In this document: piece by piece, positions 23,618-32,183 of the stretch | How the letters are laid out: the number at the start of each line of letters is the position of its first letter | Position numbering within the stretch: position 1 is the stretch's first letter | Assembly (NCBI GenBank): GCA_028279245.1 | Contig: JANQOE010000086.1 | Location: forward strand, 1-39,542 | Source of the DNA: Alphaproteobacteria bacterium | GTDB lineage: Bacteria; Pseudomonadota; Alphaproteobacteria; UBA6615 | Length of the DNA: 39,542 nt | Direction: 5' to 3' | Translations under genes and position numbers: made by a program | Notes under the pieces: model-generated | Told to the model about the DNA's origin: nothing | Seen by the model: the letters and a program-made list of their open reading frames with translations, nothing else | Databases searched by the model: none

Positions 23618-24816
23618 ACCAGGCGGAGGCGACTGACCGCACCGACTGGACAGTCGTCGGCCTGCTGATACTCGCGGGGGTCGCCGCAGCCGCACAAATC
23701 GGCAAGGTGCCGCCGGCGATACCGGTGTTACGGGCGGATCTCGATTTGACCCTGCCTGCGGCGAGCTGGGTGATCTCGTCATTGAACCTGATCGGGGCTG
23801 TAACGGGCGTTGCCATCGGTGCGCTCGGCGACCGGTTTGGCCACCGCAACGTTGTCTGTCTTGGCCTGGCGGCGACGGCGCTGGGAAGTGTGATCGGGAG
23901 TTTGGCGGCCGGGCTGCCGATCTTACTGGCCAGCCGATTGCTCGAAGGATTCGGCTTCATGGCGACGGTGGTTTCCGTGCCGGCGCTGTTGGTGCGCTTG
24001 GTACGCGCGCAGGACCATGGCTTAGTGTTCGGAATGTGGGGCGGTTACATGCCGGGGGGTGCCGCGCTGATGATCGCTGTTGCGCCCATGCTGTTGGTCG
24101 GCCTCGGCTGGCGGGGCATGTGGCTCGCCAATGGGGCGTTGTTGTTGCTGTGCGCTGGCGTGTTGTTCGTGGGTGCCCGGCCATACGGCTCACGGATTGC
24201 TCGCGGTCCGGCCATGTCGATGCCGGCGGCGGTGCGGCAGACGGTTACAGCGAAGGGTCCGCTGCTGTTGGCGGGCTGCTTCGCGGTTTACACCTCGATA
24301 TTCCTGACGGTGTTCGGGTTCTTGCCGGTCCTGTTGATCGATGAACTTGGCTTTTCACTGGCTGGGGCCGCGGGTTGGACGGCCATCGCCGTTGCGGTGA
24401 ACGTCTTCGGCAACTTGGCTGGCGGTCTTGGTTTGCAAAAGGGAATCCGGCGCTGGCTGCTGATCACGACCGCGTTTTTGGTCATGGGGGTCAGCACCTT
24501 TTTTATCTACCAAGCGGGGATGCCGGCGGAACTGCGGTTGGCGGCGGCAGTCCTGCTGTCGGCGGTCGGCGGTGCGATACCCGCCGTCTGTATCGCCGGG
24601 TCCGCGGTGCATGCGCCGACCCCGGCGCTGGTCGCGACTACCAACGGACTGATCATGCAAGCCAGCCAATTGGGACAGACCATCGGTCCTGTCATCGCGG
24701 CGGTCGTTGTCGCCGCGGTCGGTGGTTGGCACGTGGCGCCGTTGCTGCTGCTAACGAGTGCGGTTGTGGGCGTGGGGCTTGCGCAGGTCTTGCGCCGGGT
24801 GGAAGCCGCTATGTGA
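23614..24816 (+). CDS. Major facilitator superfamily transporter
   Basis: A 400-residue carrier with about 12 hydrophobic segments. The start is the TTG at 23614, overlapping the dioxygenase stop (TTGA), so translation is likely coupled. The loop between helices 2 and 3 has GALGDRFGHRNVV, the MFS motif A. The N-terminus is short and acidic. Position after gentisate dioxygenase suggests uptake of an aromatic acid or efflux of an intermediate; substrate is unknown. Its stop region overlaps the 3' end of the convergent FAD monooxygenase gene by 8 nt. Confidence 0.9.
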   Translation: MNQAEATDRTDWTVVGLLILAGVAAAAQIGKVPPAIPVLRADLDLTLPAASWVISSLNLIGAVTGVAIGALGDRFGHRNVVCLGLAATALGSVIGSLAAGLPILLASRLLEGFGFMATVVSVPALLVRLVRAQDHGLVFGMWGGYMPGGAALMIAVAPMLLVGLGWRGMWLANGALLLLCAGVLFVGARPYGSRIARGPAMSMPAAVRQTVTAKGPLLLAGCFAVYTSIFLTVFGFLPVLLIDELGFSLAGAAGWTAIAVAVNVFGNLAGGLGLQKGIRRWLLITTAFLVMGVSTFFIYQAGMPAELRLAAAVLLSAVGGAIPAVCIAGSAVHAPTPALVATTNGLIMQASQLGQTIGPVIAAVVVAAVGGWHVAPLLLLTSAVVGVGLAQVLRRVEAAM

Positions 24817-26017
24817 CGGCCGCCGCGTCGCGGACTGAGTTGATCATCGACGTGTTCATCAAGTGAGCTTTGGCGCGCACCGGGTTGGCGGCAATTGCGG
24901 CCATCTCATCGTTCCGCTGTTTGCGGGTCTCGGGGTCGCGGGCTTCCATCATTCGCTTGTTGCGAATGGACTGTTTCTGAATGTGCTCGACATTGATGGG
25001 CCGCCGCTGCCGATCGTAGAGTTCCAGCAAGTCGATGTCGGCGCGGCCATGCCAAATCTCGGCGAGTTTCTCAGCGAGATTGACGGCGTCATGGATGCCG
25101 CCGTTCAAGCCGAGCCCGCCGAGGGGGTTGTTGATGTGGGCGGCGTCGCCGGCCAACAGGATGCGGCCGATGTTGAAGCGGTCCGCCACCCGCTGGTGCA
25201 CCCGATAGGTGCTGCGGTACTTCAGTTCGTATGGCGCGCCTTCCGGGATGAGCTGACGTAGTTTGTCCTGGATCATCTCCTCGGCGAGGACGTCCTCTTC
25301 CGGCTCATCCGGGTCGGTCGGATAGGCGATGCGCCAGAGGCCGGGCGGTCCATCGTCCGGCACTTTGAAGACGGCCGACCAGAGATCGGGGTCGGCGACA
25401 TAGGCGTTGTAGGCATAGCCCAGGGGTTCGAGGTCGCGGACGGTACTCGCCACCAGGAACCGTTCCGGCCAGGTGAAGCCCTCAAAGGTCACGCCGGTCG
25501 ACTTGCGGACGGTGCTGCGGCCACCGTCCGCGGCGATCAGCCAAGGGGTGCGGATCGTTTCCTCACCGGCTTCGGACTTGAGGGTGATCTCGACCATCTC
25601 GCTCCGCTGACGCGTATCGGTCAATGCGGTGCCGAAGGAGACGACATTGCCGGCGGCCCGTTCGAGATGCTGCAGCAGAATGGGTGTTAGGCGGTGTTGC
25701 TCAAGGTGCAAACGGTAGGGATGCCGGGTCTCGTCCTGGAGGAGGCCGAGATCGAACTCGGCGACAACACCGGCGAACCGATCTCGGTACTGCCAGTGGC
25801 GGACGACAATGCCGTCTTTGTGCATGTCTTCGCCGACACCGAGGTCGGCCAGCATATCCAGTGTCGGCGGATGAAAAGAGCCCGCCCGCAGGTCCCTGGT
25901 GAGGGCCGGTTCCGTCTCGACCACACGGACCGGTACCTGGCGTCTGGCGAGGGCCAACGCGGTGACGAGGCCGACCGGTCCGGCACCGGCGATGACGACT
26001 GGGTCGTTATGCGGCAT
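24809..26017 (-). CDS. FAD-dependent aromatic monooxygenase (3-hydroxybenzoate 6-hydroxylase-like)
   Basis: A 402-residue group A flavin monooxygenase. Motifs: GAGPVGLVTALALARR at the N-terminus (FAD ADP-binding), a DG motif at IAADGGRSTVRKSTG, and GRILLAGDAAHINNPLGGLGLN, which binds the FAD ribityl. Length matches single-component hydroxylases that act on hydroxybenzoates. The neighbouring gentisate dioxygenase makes a 3-hydroxybenzoate 6-hydroxylase role attractive, since that reaction yields gentisate, but other phenolic substrates are possible. It is convergent with the MFS gene (8-nt overlap) and divergent from the PhyH-like gene, with a gap of at most 60 nt on that side. No clear Shine-Dalgarno. 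Confidence 0.9.
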   Translation of the reverse strand: MPHNDPVVIAGAGPVGLVTALALARRQVPVRVVETEPALTRDLRAGSFHPPTLDMLADLGVGEDMHKDGIVVRHWQYRDRFAGVVAEFDLGLLQDETRHPYRLHLEQHRLTPILLQHLERAAGNVVSFGTALTDTRQRSEMVEITLKSEAGEETIRTPWLIAADGGRSTVRKSTGVTFEGFTWPERFLVASTVRDLEPLGYAYNAYVADPDLWSAVFKVPDDGPPGLWRIAYPTDPDEPEEDVLAEEMIQDKLRQLIPEGAPYELKYRSTYRVHQRVADRFNIGRILLAGDAAHINNPLGGLGLNGGIHDAVNLAEKLAEIWHGRADIDLLELYDRQRRPINVEHIQKQSIRNKRMMEARDPETRKQRNDEMAAIAANPVRAKAHLMNTSMINSVRDAAAVT

Positions 26018-26077
26018 TATCCTGGTTTGGTGGTTTCAGCGTGAGTTGTGTTGGACGGGCAGGAAGGACAAGCTCGG

Positions 26078-26881
26078 TTGTCTTGTTTCATACCTAAAAC
26101 GGCGTCTCAGGGATACCGGAGCGACGGGTTTTTCCTGCTATCGGAGTGCATCGATGCCGCCGATCTTGAGATGCTGCGCGAAGAATGTGCGCAGGCCGTT
26201 TCGTTCGTCGAGGGCGAATTGGATATGGCCGATACGGACACGATCGGCCTCAATCACCGCGACCGCCGCTATATCGTGCCGCTCCAGTATCGGCGCAGCG
26301 ACCGCCTGCCGGCGTTTCTGTTCAACGAAACCATGGCGGCGATCTGCCGGGCCACGTTGGGGCCGACCGCCTATCTGTTCCTTGAGCAATTCGTGGTTAA
26401 GGGTGCCGACGACGGCATGTCGCTGGGATGGCACCAGGATGCCGGCTATCTGCCGTTCGACCCGCCCCGGTACGTGACGGTCTGGATCCCCCTCGACGAC
26501 GTCGACGAGGACAATGGTACGGTCTACATCCTGCCCTACGGGCGCAGCGGGACCCGGGAGCGAGTCGCGCATGAGTTGCAGGCCGGGTCGAACGACAAGG
26601 TCGGCTACTTCGGTGACGATCCCGGGGTACCGGTGGTTGGGCCGGCCGGCAGCCTGGCGGTGTTCTCCAGCACCACCTTTCACCGCAGCGGGCCAAACCG
26701 GAGCGCGGCGCCCCGGCGCGCCTACATCATCCAGTATTCGGAGCGGCCGATCATGCGGCCCGACGGCAGCGGCCCGCGCCATTTCGCCGAACCATTTCTG
26801 CGGGACGGCCGGATTCTACCCCAGCCCAGCCTGGCCGAATTGAAGAAAATGCCTGAAATGCCGTGGACTTGGCGGGAGTAA
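26078..26881 (+). CDS. Phytanoyl-CoA dioxygenase (PhyH) family oxygenase
   Basis: A predicted Fe(II)/2-oxoglutarate-dependent oxygenase of 267 residues. I prefer the TTG at 26078 because AGGAAGGA lies 9 nt upstream; a GTG at 26048 adds ten residues and has a weaker site. The N-terminal YRSDGFFLLSECIDAADLEML is typical of PhyH. The iron ligands are the HxD pair in GWHQDAGYLPF (H119 and D121 by this start) and the distal His in TTFHRSGPNRS (H202); the following Arg/Ser area would bind 2-oxoglutarate. The gene is divergent from the FAD monooxygenase with a very short shared upstream region. Members hydroxylate very diverse small molecules, so the substrate is open; the neighbourhood suggests a link to aromatic or organic acid metabolism. 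Confidence 0.88.
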   Translation: MSCFIPKTASQGYRSDGFFLLSECIDAADLEMLREECAQAVSFVEGELDMADTDTIGLNHRDRRYIVPLQYRRSDRLPAFLFNETMAAICRATLGPTAYLFLEQFVVKGADDGMSLGWHQDAGYLPFDPPRYVTVWIPLDDVDEDNGTVYILPYGRSGTRERVAHELQAGSNDKVGYFGDDPGVPVVGPAGSLAVFSSTTFHRSGPNRSAAPRRAYIIQYSERPIMRPDGSGPRHFAEPFLRDGRILPQPSLAELKKMPEMPWTWRE

Positions 26882-26987
26882 TCCCAAAAAAAGCTGCTGC
26901 ACTGGCACGGTTTGGAGGGGTAGACTAACCGTTAGGTCAGGTTTTGGCCCAGGCATTAAACACAATTACCCAAGGGAGAGGTCATCA
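26882..26987 (+). promoter_or_regulatory. Upstream region of the nucleoside operon with palindrome CTAACCGTTAG
   Basis: The 106-nt gap before the BMP-type binding-protein gene holds an 11-nt palindrome, CTAAC-C-GTTAG (26925-26935), about 52 nt before the ATG, in a good place for an operator. An AAGGGAGAGG Shine-Dalgarno lies just before the start codon. The run CCCAAAAAAAG at the left end follows the PhyH gene stop. No confident -35/-10 pair was assigned. Confidence 0.4.
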
Positions 26988-27983
26988 ATGATCCGCTCAA
27001 TCGCCACTACCGTTGCCGCGACGGCTTTTGTCGCGTCGGCGGCCATGGCTCAGGACATCAAGCCCGCCGTGGTCTTCGACATGGGTGGCAAGTTCGACAA
27101 GTCGTTCAACGAAGGCATTTTCAACGGCGTGTCGCGCTTTACCGAAGAGACCGGTATCGAGTTCGGCGAGTTCGAGGTGACGGCCGAAGCGCAGCGCGAG
27201 CAGGCCCTCCGCAACTTTGCACGCCGCGGGTTCGACCCGGTGATCGCCGTCGGCTTCGCGCAAGCACCGGCGCTGGAAACCGTGGCCCAGGAGTTCCCGG
27301 ATACACGTTTCTCGATCATCGACATGGTCGTCGATCTGCCGAACGTGCAGTCGATTATTTTCAAGGAGCATGAGGGCTCGTTCCTGGTCGGCGTGCTGGC
27401 CGCCCACGCGTCGGAAACCGGCAAGGTCGGCTTCGTTGGTGGCATGGATATTCCGCTGATCCGCCGGTTTGCCTGCGGTTATGCCCAGGGCGTGAAGCAT
27501 GTCAACGCCGATGCCGATGTGTTCCAGAACATGACCGGCACGACGCCGGCGGCGTGGAACGACCCGGTCAAGGGCGGTGAGTTGGCGAAGTCGCAGTTCG
27601 ACCGTGGTGCCGACGTTGTCTACGCGGCGGCCGGCGGTACCGGCCTCGGTGTGCTGCAGGCGGCGGCCGACAGCGGCAACCTGTCAATCGGCGTCGACTC
27701 CAACCAGAACTACCTGCACCCTGGTTCGGTGCTGACCTCGATGCTGAAGCGCGTCGATGTGGCGGCATACAATGTCTACAAGACGGCGCAGGACGATAGC
27801 TGGGCGCCGGGGCTCCAGGTACTCGGGTTGGCCGAGGACGGCGTGGGTTGGGCGCTGGATGAGAACAATGCCGATCTGATCACCGACGACATGAAGGCCG
27901 CGGTGGAAGCCGCCCGGGCCGGCATCATCGACGGGTCCATTCAGGTGCATAACTACTCCGACGACAACTCCTGCCCGTCCTAA
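26988..27983 (+). CDS. BMP-family (Med/PnrA-like) nucleoside-binding protein of an ABC transporter
   Basis: A 331-residue periplasmic binding protein. The signal peptide ends at AAMA before QDIKP. Diagnostic BMP segments are VFDMGGKFDKSFNEGIFNGV near residue 28, EHEGSFLVGVLAA with SETGKVGFVGGMDIPLIRRF, and GADVVYAAAGGTG followed by IGVDSNQN. Characterised family members (PnrA, BmpA relatives) bind purine and pyrimidine nucleosides. It leads an operon with the double ATPase, two permeases and nucleoside-cleaving enzymes, which strongly supports nucleoside import. There is no lipobox, so it is probably soluble in the periplasm. Confidence 0.94.
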   Translation: MIRSIATTVAATAFVASAAMAQDIKPAVVFDMGGKFDKSFNEGIFNGVSRFTEETGIEFGEFEVTAEAQREQALRNFARRGFDPVIAVGFAQAPALETVAQEFPDTRFSIIDMVVDLPNVQSIIFKEHEGSFLVGVLAAHASETGKVGFVGGMDIPLIRRFACGYAQGVKHVNADADVFQNMTGTTPAAWNDPVKGGELAKSQFDRGADVVYAAAGGTGLGVLQAAADSGNLSIGVDSNQNYLHPGSVLTSMLKRVDVAAYNVYKTAQDDSWAPGLQVLGLAEDGVGWALDENNADLITDDMKAAVEAARAGIIDGSIQVHNYSDDNSCPS

Positions 27984-28002
27984 GCAGGATGCGCCTAACG
28001 GC

Positions 28003-29604
28003 ATGAACGACGCCGGTGTTGTGGGCCGGGAAGCGGCGGCGGACTTAAGCTCCGCCGCCGCTTTGCCGGCCGCTATCGAACTTCGAAACATCAACAAGAG
28101 CTTTGGACCGGTTCACGCGAACCGGGACATCAGCCTGCGAATCGAAAAGGGTTCGATCCACGGCATCATCGGCGAGAACGGTGCCGGCAAATCGACCCTG
28201 ATGAGCATCCTATATGGGTTCTATCAGGCAGATTCGGGCGAGATCTTCGTCGACGGCACACAGCAGACGATCCGCAGTCCGGATGATGCGATCGCTGCCG
28301 GCATAGGCATGGTGCATCAGCACTTCATGTTGGTCGACACCTTTACGATTCTGGAGAATGTGATCCTCGGGGCCGAGGGTGGCGCGCTGTTGGCGGACGG
28401 CTTGGACAAAGCGCGCGAAGAGCTGGCGCGGCTGCAGCGCGAGTACGAGTTGGAAGTCGATCCGGACGCCTTGGTCGGTGACATACCGGTCGGCATTCAG
28501 CAACGGGTCGAGATTCTGAAAGCGTTGCTGCGCGGTGCCGAGACGCTGATTCTGGACGAGCCGACGGGCGTGCTGACACCGCAGGAGGCCGACCATCTGT
28601 TCCGGATTCTCGCGTCGTTGCGGGATCAAGGTAAAACGATCGTGCTGATCACCCACAAGCTGCGGGAGATCATGGCGATCACGCAGAATGTGACGGTGAT
28701 GCGCCAAGGGCGGGTTGCCGCCAATGTACGAACCGCCGACACCAGCACCGAGCAACTCGCGGAGTTGATGGTTGGGCGCAAGGTATTGCTACGGGTCGAC
28801 AAGAAACCGGCGACGCCCACTGACGTGGTGTTGAATGTCGACGGTCTGCGGGTTGTCGACGGGTTGGGGGTCGAACGGGTCAAGCGCGTTGGTTTCAACG
28901 TCCGGGCCGGTGAGATCGTCGGCATCGCCGGGGTCGCCGGAAACGGTCAATCGGAATTGATGGAGGCGTTGGCGGGGATCCATCGACCCACCGCCGGCAC
29001 GATCCAAATCGGCGACGCGCAACTCACGCCGACGAGTTTTGTCGATGCGCGCGACATGCGCGAGAAGGGCCTGGGCCATGTGCCAGAGGACCGGCATCGT
29101 ATGGGCCTCGTCATGCCGTTCGAAGCCAATGAGTCGGCGATCCTCGGCTACCACTACGACCGGGCGTACAACGGCCGGATTCTGATGAGCCGGCACAAGA
29201 TCGTCGAGCGTACGGCGAAGTTGATGCACGACTACGACGTCCGGCCTGATAATCCTCACCTGCCGAGCGCCAACTTCTCCGGCGGCAATCAGCAAAAGCT
29301 GGTGGTGGCGCGGGAGATGGAACAGAATCCCGATCTTCTGTTGGTGGGGCAACCGACGCGCGGCGTCGACATCGGCGCAATCGAGTTCATTCACCGGCGA
29401 CTGATCGAGATGCGGGATGCCGGCAAGGCGGTGTTGTTGGTTTCGGTGGAACTCGACGAGATCATGTCCCTTGCCGATCGGATTCTGGTGATGTTCGACG
29501 GCTACATTGTCGGCGAAGTGGCGCAGGCGGATGCGAATGAGGGCATGCTGGGCCTGATGATGGCCGGTGTCGATCCGGCCAAACAGCAAGAGGCGGTGGC
29601 GTGA
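28003..29604 (+). CDS. Nucleoside ABC transporter ATP-binding protein (two ATPase domains)
   Basis: A 533-residue protein with two fused ABC domains, as in NupA/YufO and the sugar ATPases. Domain 1: Walker [10 protein letters not shown] with K63, degenerate signature [10 protein letters not shown] and Walker [16 protein letters not shown]. Domain 2: an altered P-loop, [10 protein letters not shown], a full signature [15 protein letters not shown], and [18 protein letters not shown], in which the usual Glu position is replaced. This one-good, one-altered layout is common in the family. It lies 19 nt after the binding-protein gene and 20 nt before the first permease gene. The first ~25 residues are Ala-rich and unlike the conserved core, so a later start is possible. 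Confidence 0.94.
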   Translation: MNDAGVVGREAAADLSSAAALPAAIELRNINKSFGPVHANRDISLRIEKGSIHGIIGENGAGKSTLMSILYGFYQADSGEIFVDGTQQTIRSPDDAIAAGIGMVHQHFMLVDTFTILENVILGAEGGALLADGLDKAREELARLQREYELEVDPDALVGDIPVGIQQRVEILKALLRGAETLILDEPTGVLTPQEADHLFRILASLRDQGKTIVLITHKLREIMAITQNVTVMRQGRVAANVRTADTSTEQLAELMVGRKVLLRVDKKPATPTDVVLNVDGLRVVDGLGVERVKRVGFNVRAGEIVGIAGVAGNGQSELMEALAGIHRPTAGTIQIGDAQLTPTSFVDARDMREKGLGHVPEDRHRMGLVMPFEANESAILGYHYDRAYNGRILMSRHKIVERTAKLMHDYDVRPDNPHLPSANFSGGNQQKLVVAREMEQNPDLLLVGQPTRGVDIGAIEFIHRRLIEMRDAGKAVLLVSVELDEIMSLADRILVMFDGYIVGEVAQADANEGMLGLMMAGVDPAKQQEAVA

Positions 29605-29624
29605 CGTTCGGGGGGCGGCGCTAG

Positions 29625-30749
29625 GTGTCGAGTGCAACAACGCGTGATGTGCCGCGCTGGGTGAGTGTGGTGCTGCTGCCGATTGTCAATCTGGTGGCGG
29701 CGTTTCTGGTGTCTGGCCTGGTTATCCTGGCGATTGGCGAGAATCCGCTGCGGGCGTTGGCGATCCTGGTAAACGGCGCGTTCGGTTACCAGGAAGGCAT
29801 CGGCTTCACGCTCTATTTCACCACCAACTTCATCTACACCGGCCTGGCGGTGGCGATCGCGTTCCACTGCGGGCTGTTCAATATCGGCGGCGAGGGACAG
29901 GCGACGCTGGGCGGTCTGGGCGTCGGCTTGGTGCTGCTGTGGTTCGACTTTCTGCCGTTCATTCTGATCTTGCCACTGGCGATTGCGGCGGCGGTCGTGT
30001 TCGGCGGGTTCTGGGGTTTCATCCCGGGCTATCTGCAGGCGAAGCGCGGCAGCCACACCGTCATCACGACCATCATGTTCAATTTCATCGCGGCGACGCT
30101 GATGGTCTACCTGCTGAGCCAGGTGCTGATCAAACCGGGCCAGATGTCGCCGGAGACGCGGGAGTTTCTGCCGCACACCTGGTTGCCGTTCATGCACGAG
30201 ATGGCGGCCTGGTTCGGACTGTCGCTGGCGCGGTCGCCGTGGAATGCGTCGTTTCTGATTGCGCTGTTGGCCGGCGGTTTCATGTGGGTGTTCGTGTGGT
30301 ACACGCGCTGGGGCTACGAAATCCGCACGGTCGGTGCCAATCAGGCGGCGGCGGTCTACGGCGGTATTTCGCCCTCGCGCAACATCATCCTGGCGATGGC
30401 CATCTCCGGCGCGTTTGCCGGCATGCTGGGCCTGAACGAGATCATGGGCGTGAACCACCGCATCCTGCTGAACTTCTCGGCTGGCTATGGGTTCGTCGGG
30501 ATCGCGGTGTCGCTGATGGGGCGTAACCATCCGGTGGGGATCGTATTGGCGGCGCTGCTGTTTGGCGCGCTGTTCCAGGGCGGCGCCGATCTGGCGTTCG
30601 AGATGCCGAAGATCACCCGCGAGATGGTCGTGGTGATTCAGGGCCTGGTGATCCTGTTTGCCGGGGCGCTCGAGTATCTGTTCTGGCCATACCTTGCTGC
30701 GCTGTTCCGGCAGAAGGAACCGGTGGCGGCACCGGCGGCGGCTGAGTAG
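29625..30749 (+). CDS. Nucleoside ABC transporter permease 1 (YufP/NupP-like)
   Basis: A 374-residue membrane protein with about ten hydrophobic segments and a GTG start. It belongs to the BPD_transp_2 family; typical segments are FHCGLFNIGGEGQATLGGLG, GFIPGYLQAKRGSHTVITTI, GYEIRTVGANQAAAVYGGI and GYGFVGIAVSLMGRNHPVG. It should form a heterodimeric channel with the next gene product, driven by the double ATPase. The stop is 4 nt before the next start. Confidence 0.93.
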   Translation: MSSATTRDVPRWVSVVLLPIVNLVAAFLVSGLVILAIGENPLRALAILVNGAFGYQEGIGFTLYFTTNFIYTGLAVAIAFHCGLFNIGGEGQATLGGLGVGLVLLWFDFLPFILILPLAIAAAVVFGGFWGFIPGYLQAKRGSHTVITTIMFNFIAATLMVYLLSQVLIKPGQMSPETREFLPHTWLPFMHEMAAWFGLSLARSPWNASFLIALLAGGFMWVFVWYTRWGYEIRTVGANQAAAVYGGISPSRNIILAMAISGAFAGMLGLNEIMGVNHRILLNFSAGYGFVGIAVSLMGRNHPVGIVLAALLFGALFQGGADLAFEMPKITREMVVVIQGLVILFAGALEYLFWPYLAALFRQKEPVAAPAAAE

Positions 30750-30753
30750 CGCC

Positions 30754-31749
30754 ATGGAACAGTTCACCTTCTTCATCCTGATGTTGGACGCGACGGCGCG
30801 GGTGTCGGTGCCGTTGATCCTGGCGTCGATGGCCGGCTTGTTCGCCGAGCGGTCCGGTGTGGTGGACATCAGTCTGGAAGGTAAGATGTTGGGCGCTGCC
30901 TTTGCCGCCGCGTCGGTCGCCTGGCTGACCGGTTCGGCGTGGATGGGGCTTGGTGCGGGGATTGTTGCGTCGGTGCTGCTGGCCTTACTGCATGGCTGGG
31001 CCAGCATCACCCACAACGGTAATCAGGTGGTGTCCGGCGTGGCCATCAATATCCTGGTCGCCGGGCTGACGGTGGTGTTGGGGATCAGTTTCTTTCGGCA
31101 GGGCGGGCGGACGCCGCAACTGGCGCGGGAGGAGCGGTTTCTGCCGCTGGAGTGGCCGGGGGCGCAGGCCTTGGCCGACGTGCCGATCCTCGGGCAGCTC
31201 TATTCCGAGCTGCTTTCGGGCCACAACATCCTGGTTTACATCGCGTTCCTGATCGTGCCGTTGACCTGGTGGGTGGTCTACCGGACGCGGTTTGGCTTGC
31301 GGCTGCGGGCCGTTGGCGAGAATCCGGAGGCGGTGGACACCGCCGGGATATCCGTCGCGGCGATGCGCTATCGGGCGATGGTGTTGGCGGGGGTGCTGTG
31401 CGGGATTGCCGGCACCTATCTGAGTACCGCGCAGAGTGCGGCGTTCATCAAAGATATGTCCGCCGGCAAGGGCTTTATTGCGTTGGCGGCGCTGATCTTC
31501 GGCAAATGGCGGCCGAAGACGACGCTGCTCGCCTGTCTGTTGTTCGGTTTCCTGGAGGCCGCCTCGGCGCGGCTGCAAGGGGCGTTCAATGTGGAGAATG
31601 CCTCTGGCGCGATGGCTGAGTTCCTCAAGGGCCTGCCGTTCCTGATCGATGCCCTGCCTTTCATTCTGGTCGTGTTGCTGTTGGCCGGGTTTGTCGGCAC
31701 GGCGGTCGCGCCGAAAGCCAGCGGCATTCCGTATGTCAAAGAACGATGA
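30754..31749 (+). CDS. Nucleoside ABC transporter permease 2 (YufQ/NupQ-like)
   Basis: A 331-residue membrane protein starting at the ATG at 30754, 4 nt after permease 1; the frame is open further upstream but that part overlaps permease 1. Family features are PLILASMAGLFAERSGVVDI followed by LEGKMLGAAFAA, HNGNQVVSGVAINILVAGLT, GLRLRAVGENPEAVDTAGI and FIALAALIFGKWRP. Together with permease 1 it makes the membrane channel. Its last 4 nt overlap the cytidine deaminase gene, tying transport to catabolism. Confidence 0.93.
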   Translation: MEQFTFFILMLDATARVSVPLILASMAGLFAERSGVVDISLEGKMLGAAFAAASVAWLTGSAWMGLGAGIVASVLLALLHGWASITHNGNQVVSGVAINILVAGLTVVLGISFFRQGGRTPQLAREERFLPLEWPGAQALADVPILGQLYSELLSGHNILVYIAFLIVPLTWWVVYRTRFGLRLRAVGENPEAVDTAGISVAAMRYRAMVLAGVLCGIAGTYLSTAQSAAFIKDMSAGKGFIALAALIFGKWRPKTTLLACLLFGFLEAASARLQGAFNVENASGAMAEFLKGLPFLIDALPFILVVLLLAGFVGTAVAPKASGIPYVKER

Positions 31750-32183
31750 CCGATAGCGACATCAGTGAAATGTTTGCCGCCGCGCGTGCGGCCATGGATA
31801 GGGCCTACGCGCCTTACTCCAACTTTCATGTCGGCGCCTGTGTGCGCTCGGAAAGTGGGGCGTTGTATAGCGGGCCGAATGTGGAGAACGCCGCCTATCC
31901 GCAGGGCTGGTGCGCCGAATGCTCGGCGATTGCGGCGATGGTGGCGGCTGGGGAGCGGGAGATTTCGAGTGTGCTGGTGGTCGGTGCGCCGTCGGACGGT
32001 GCCGGCGGCTATGTCGACGACCCGGATGCGCTGTGCACGCCGTGCGGCGGGTGCCGGCAAAAGATCCGCGAGTTCGGTACGTCCGAAACGCCTGTTCTCA
32101 TAGCCGGGCCGGAAGGTCTGCGCCGGCGGTTTACGCTGGGTGAGTTGCTGCCGTTCGACTTCGGCCCGGACAATCTGAAATGA
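31746..32183 (+). CDS. cdd: Cytidine deaminase
   Basis: A 145-residue zinc deaminase that converts cytidine and deoxycytidine to uridine and deoxyuridine. Zinc and catalytic residues are visible: C56-A57-E58 (the CAE motif, with E58 the proton shuttle) and C100 and C103 in PCGGCRQ. The substrate-binding FHVGACVRSESGALYSGPNVENA segment is standard. Length fits the small homotetrameric type. It overlaps the permease gene (ATGA) and the next phosphorylase gene (ATGA), so it is translated as part of the salvage operon. Confidence 0.97.
   Translation: MTDSDISEMFAAARAAMDRAYAPYSNFHVGACVRSESGALYSGPNVENAAYPQGWCAECSAIAAMVAAGEREISSVLVVGAPSDGAGGYVDDPDALCTPCGGCRQKIREFGTSETPVLIAGPEGLRRRFTLGELLPFDFGPDNLK

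Noticed and set aside
29502..31016. 504-codon minus-strand open frame opposite the ABC permease genes
   Set aside because: Product is Arg/Gln/His-rich and without hydrophobic core or motifs, typical of the antisense of GC-rich membrane-protein genes; the plus-strand permeases are unambiguous.
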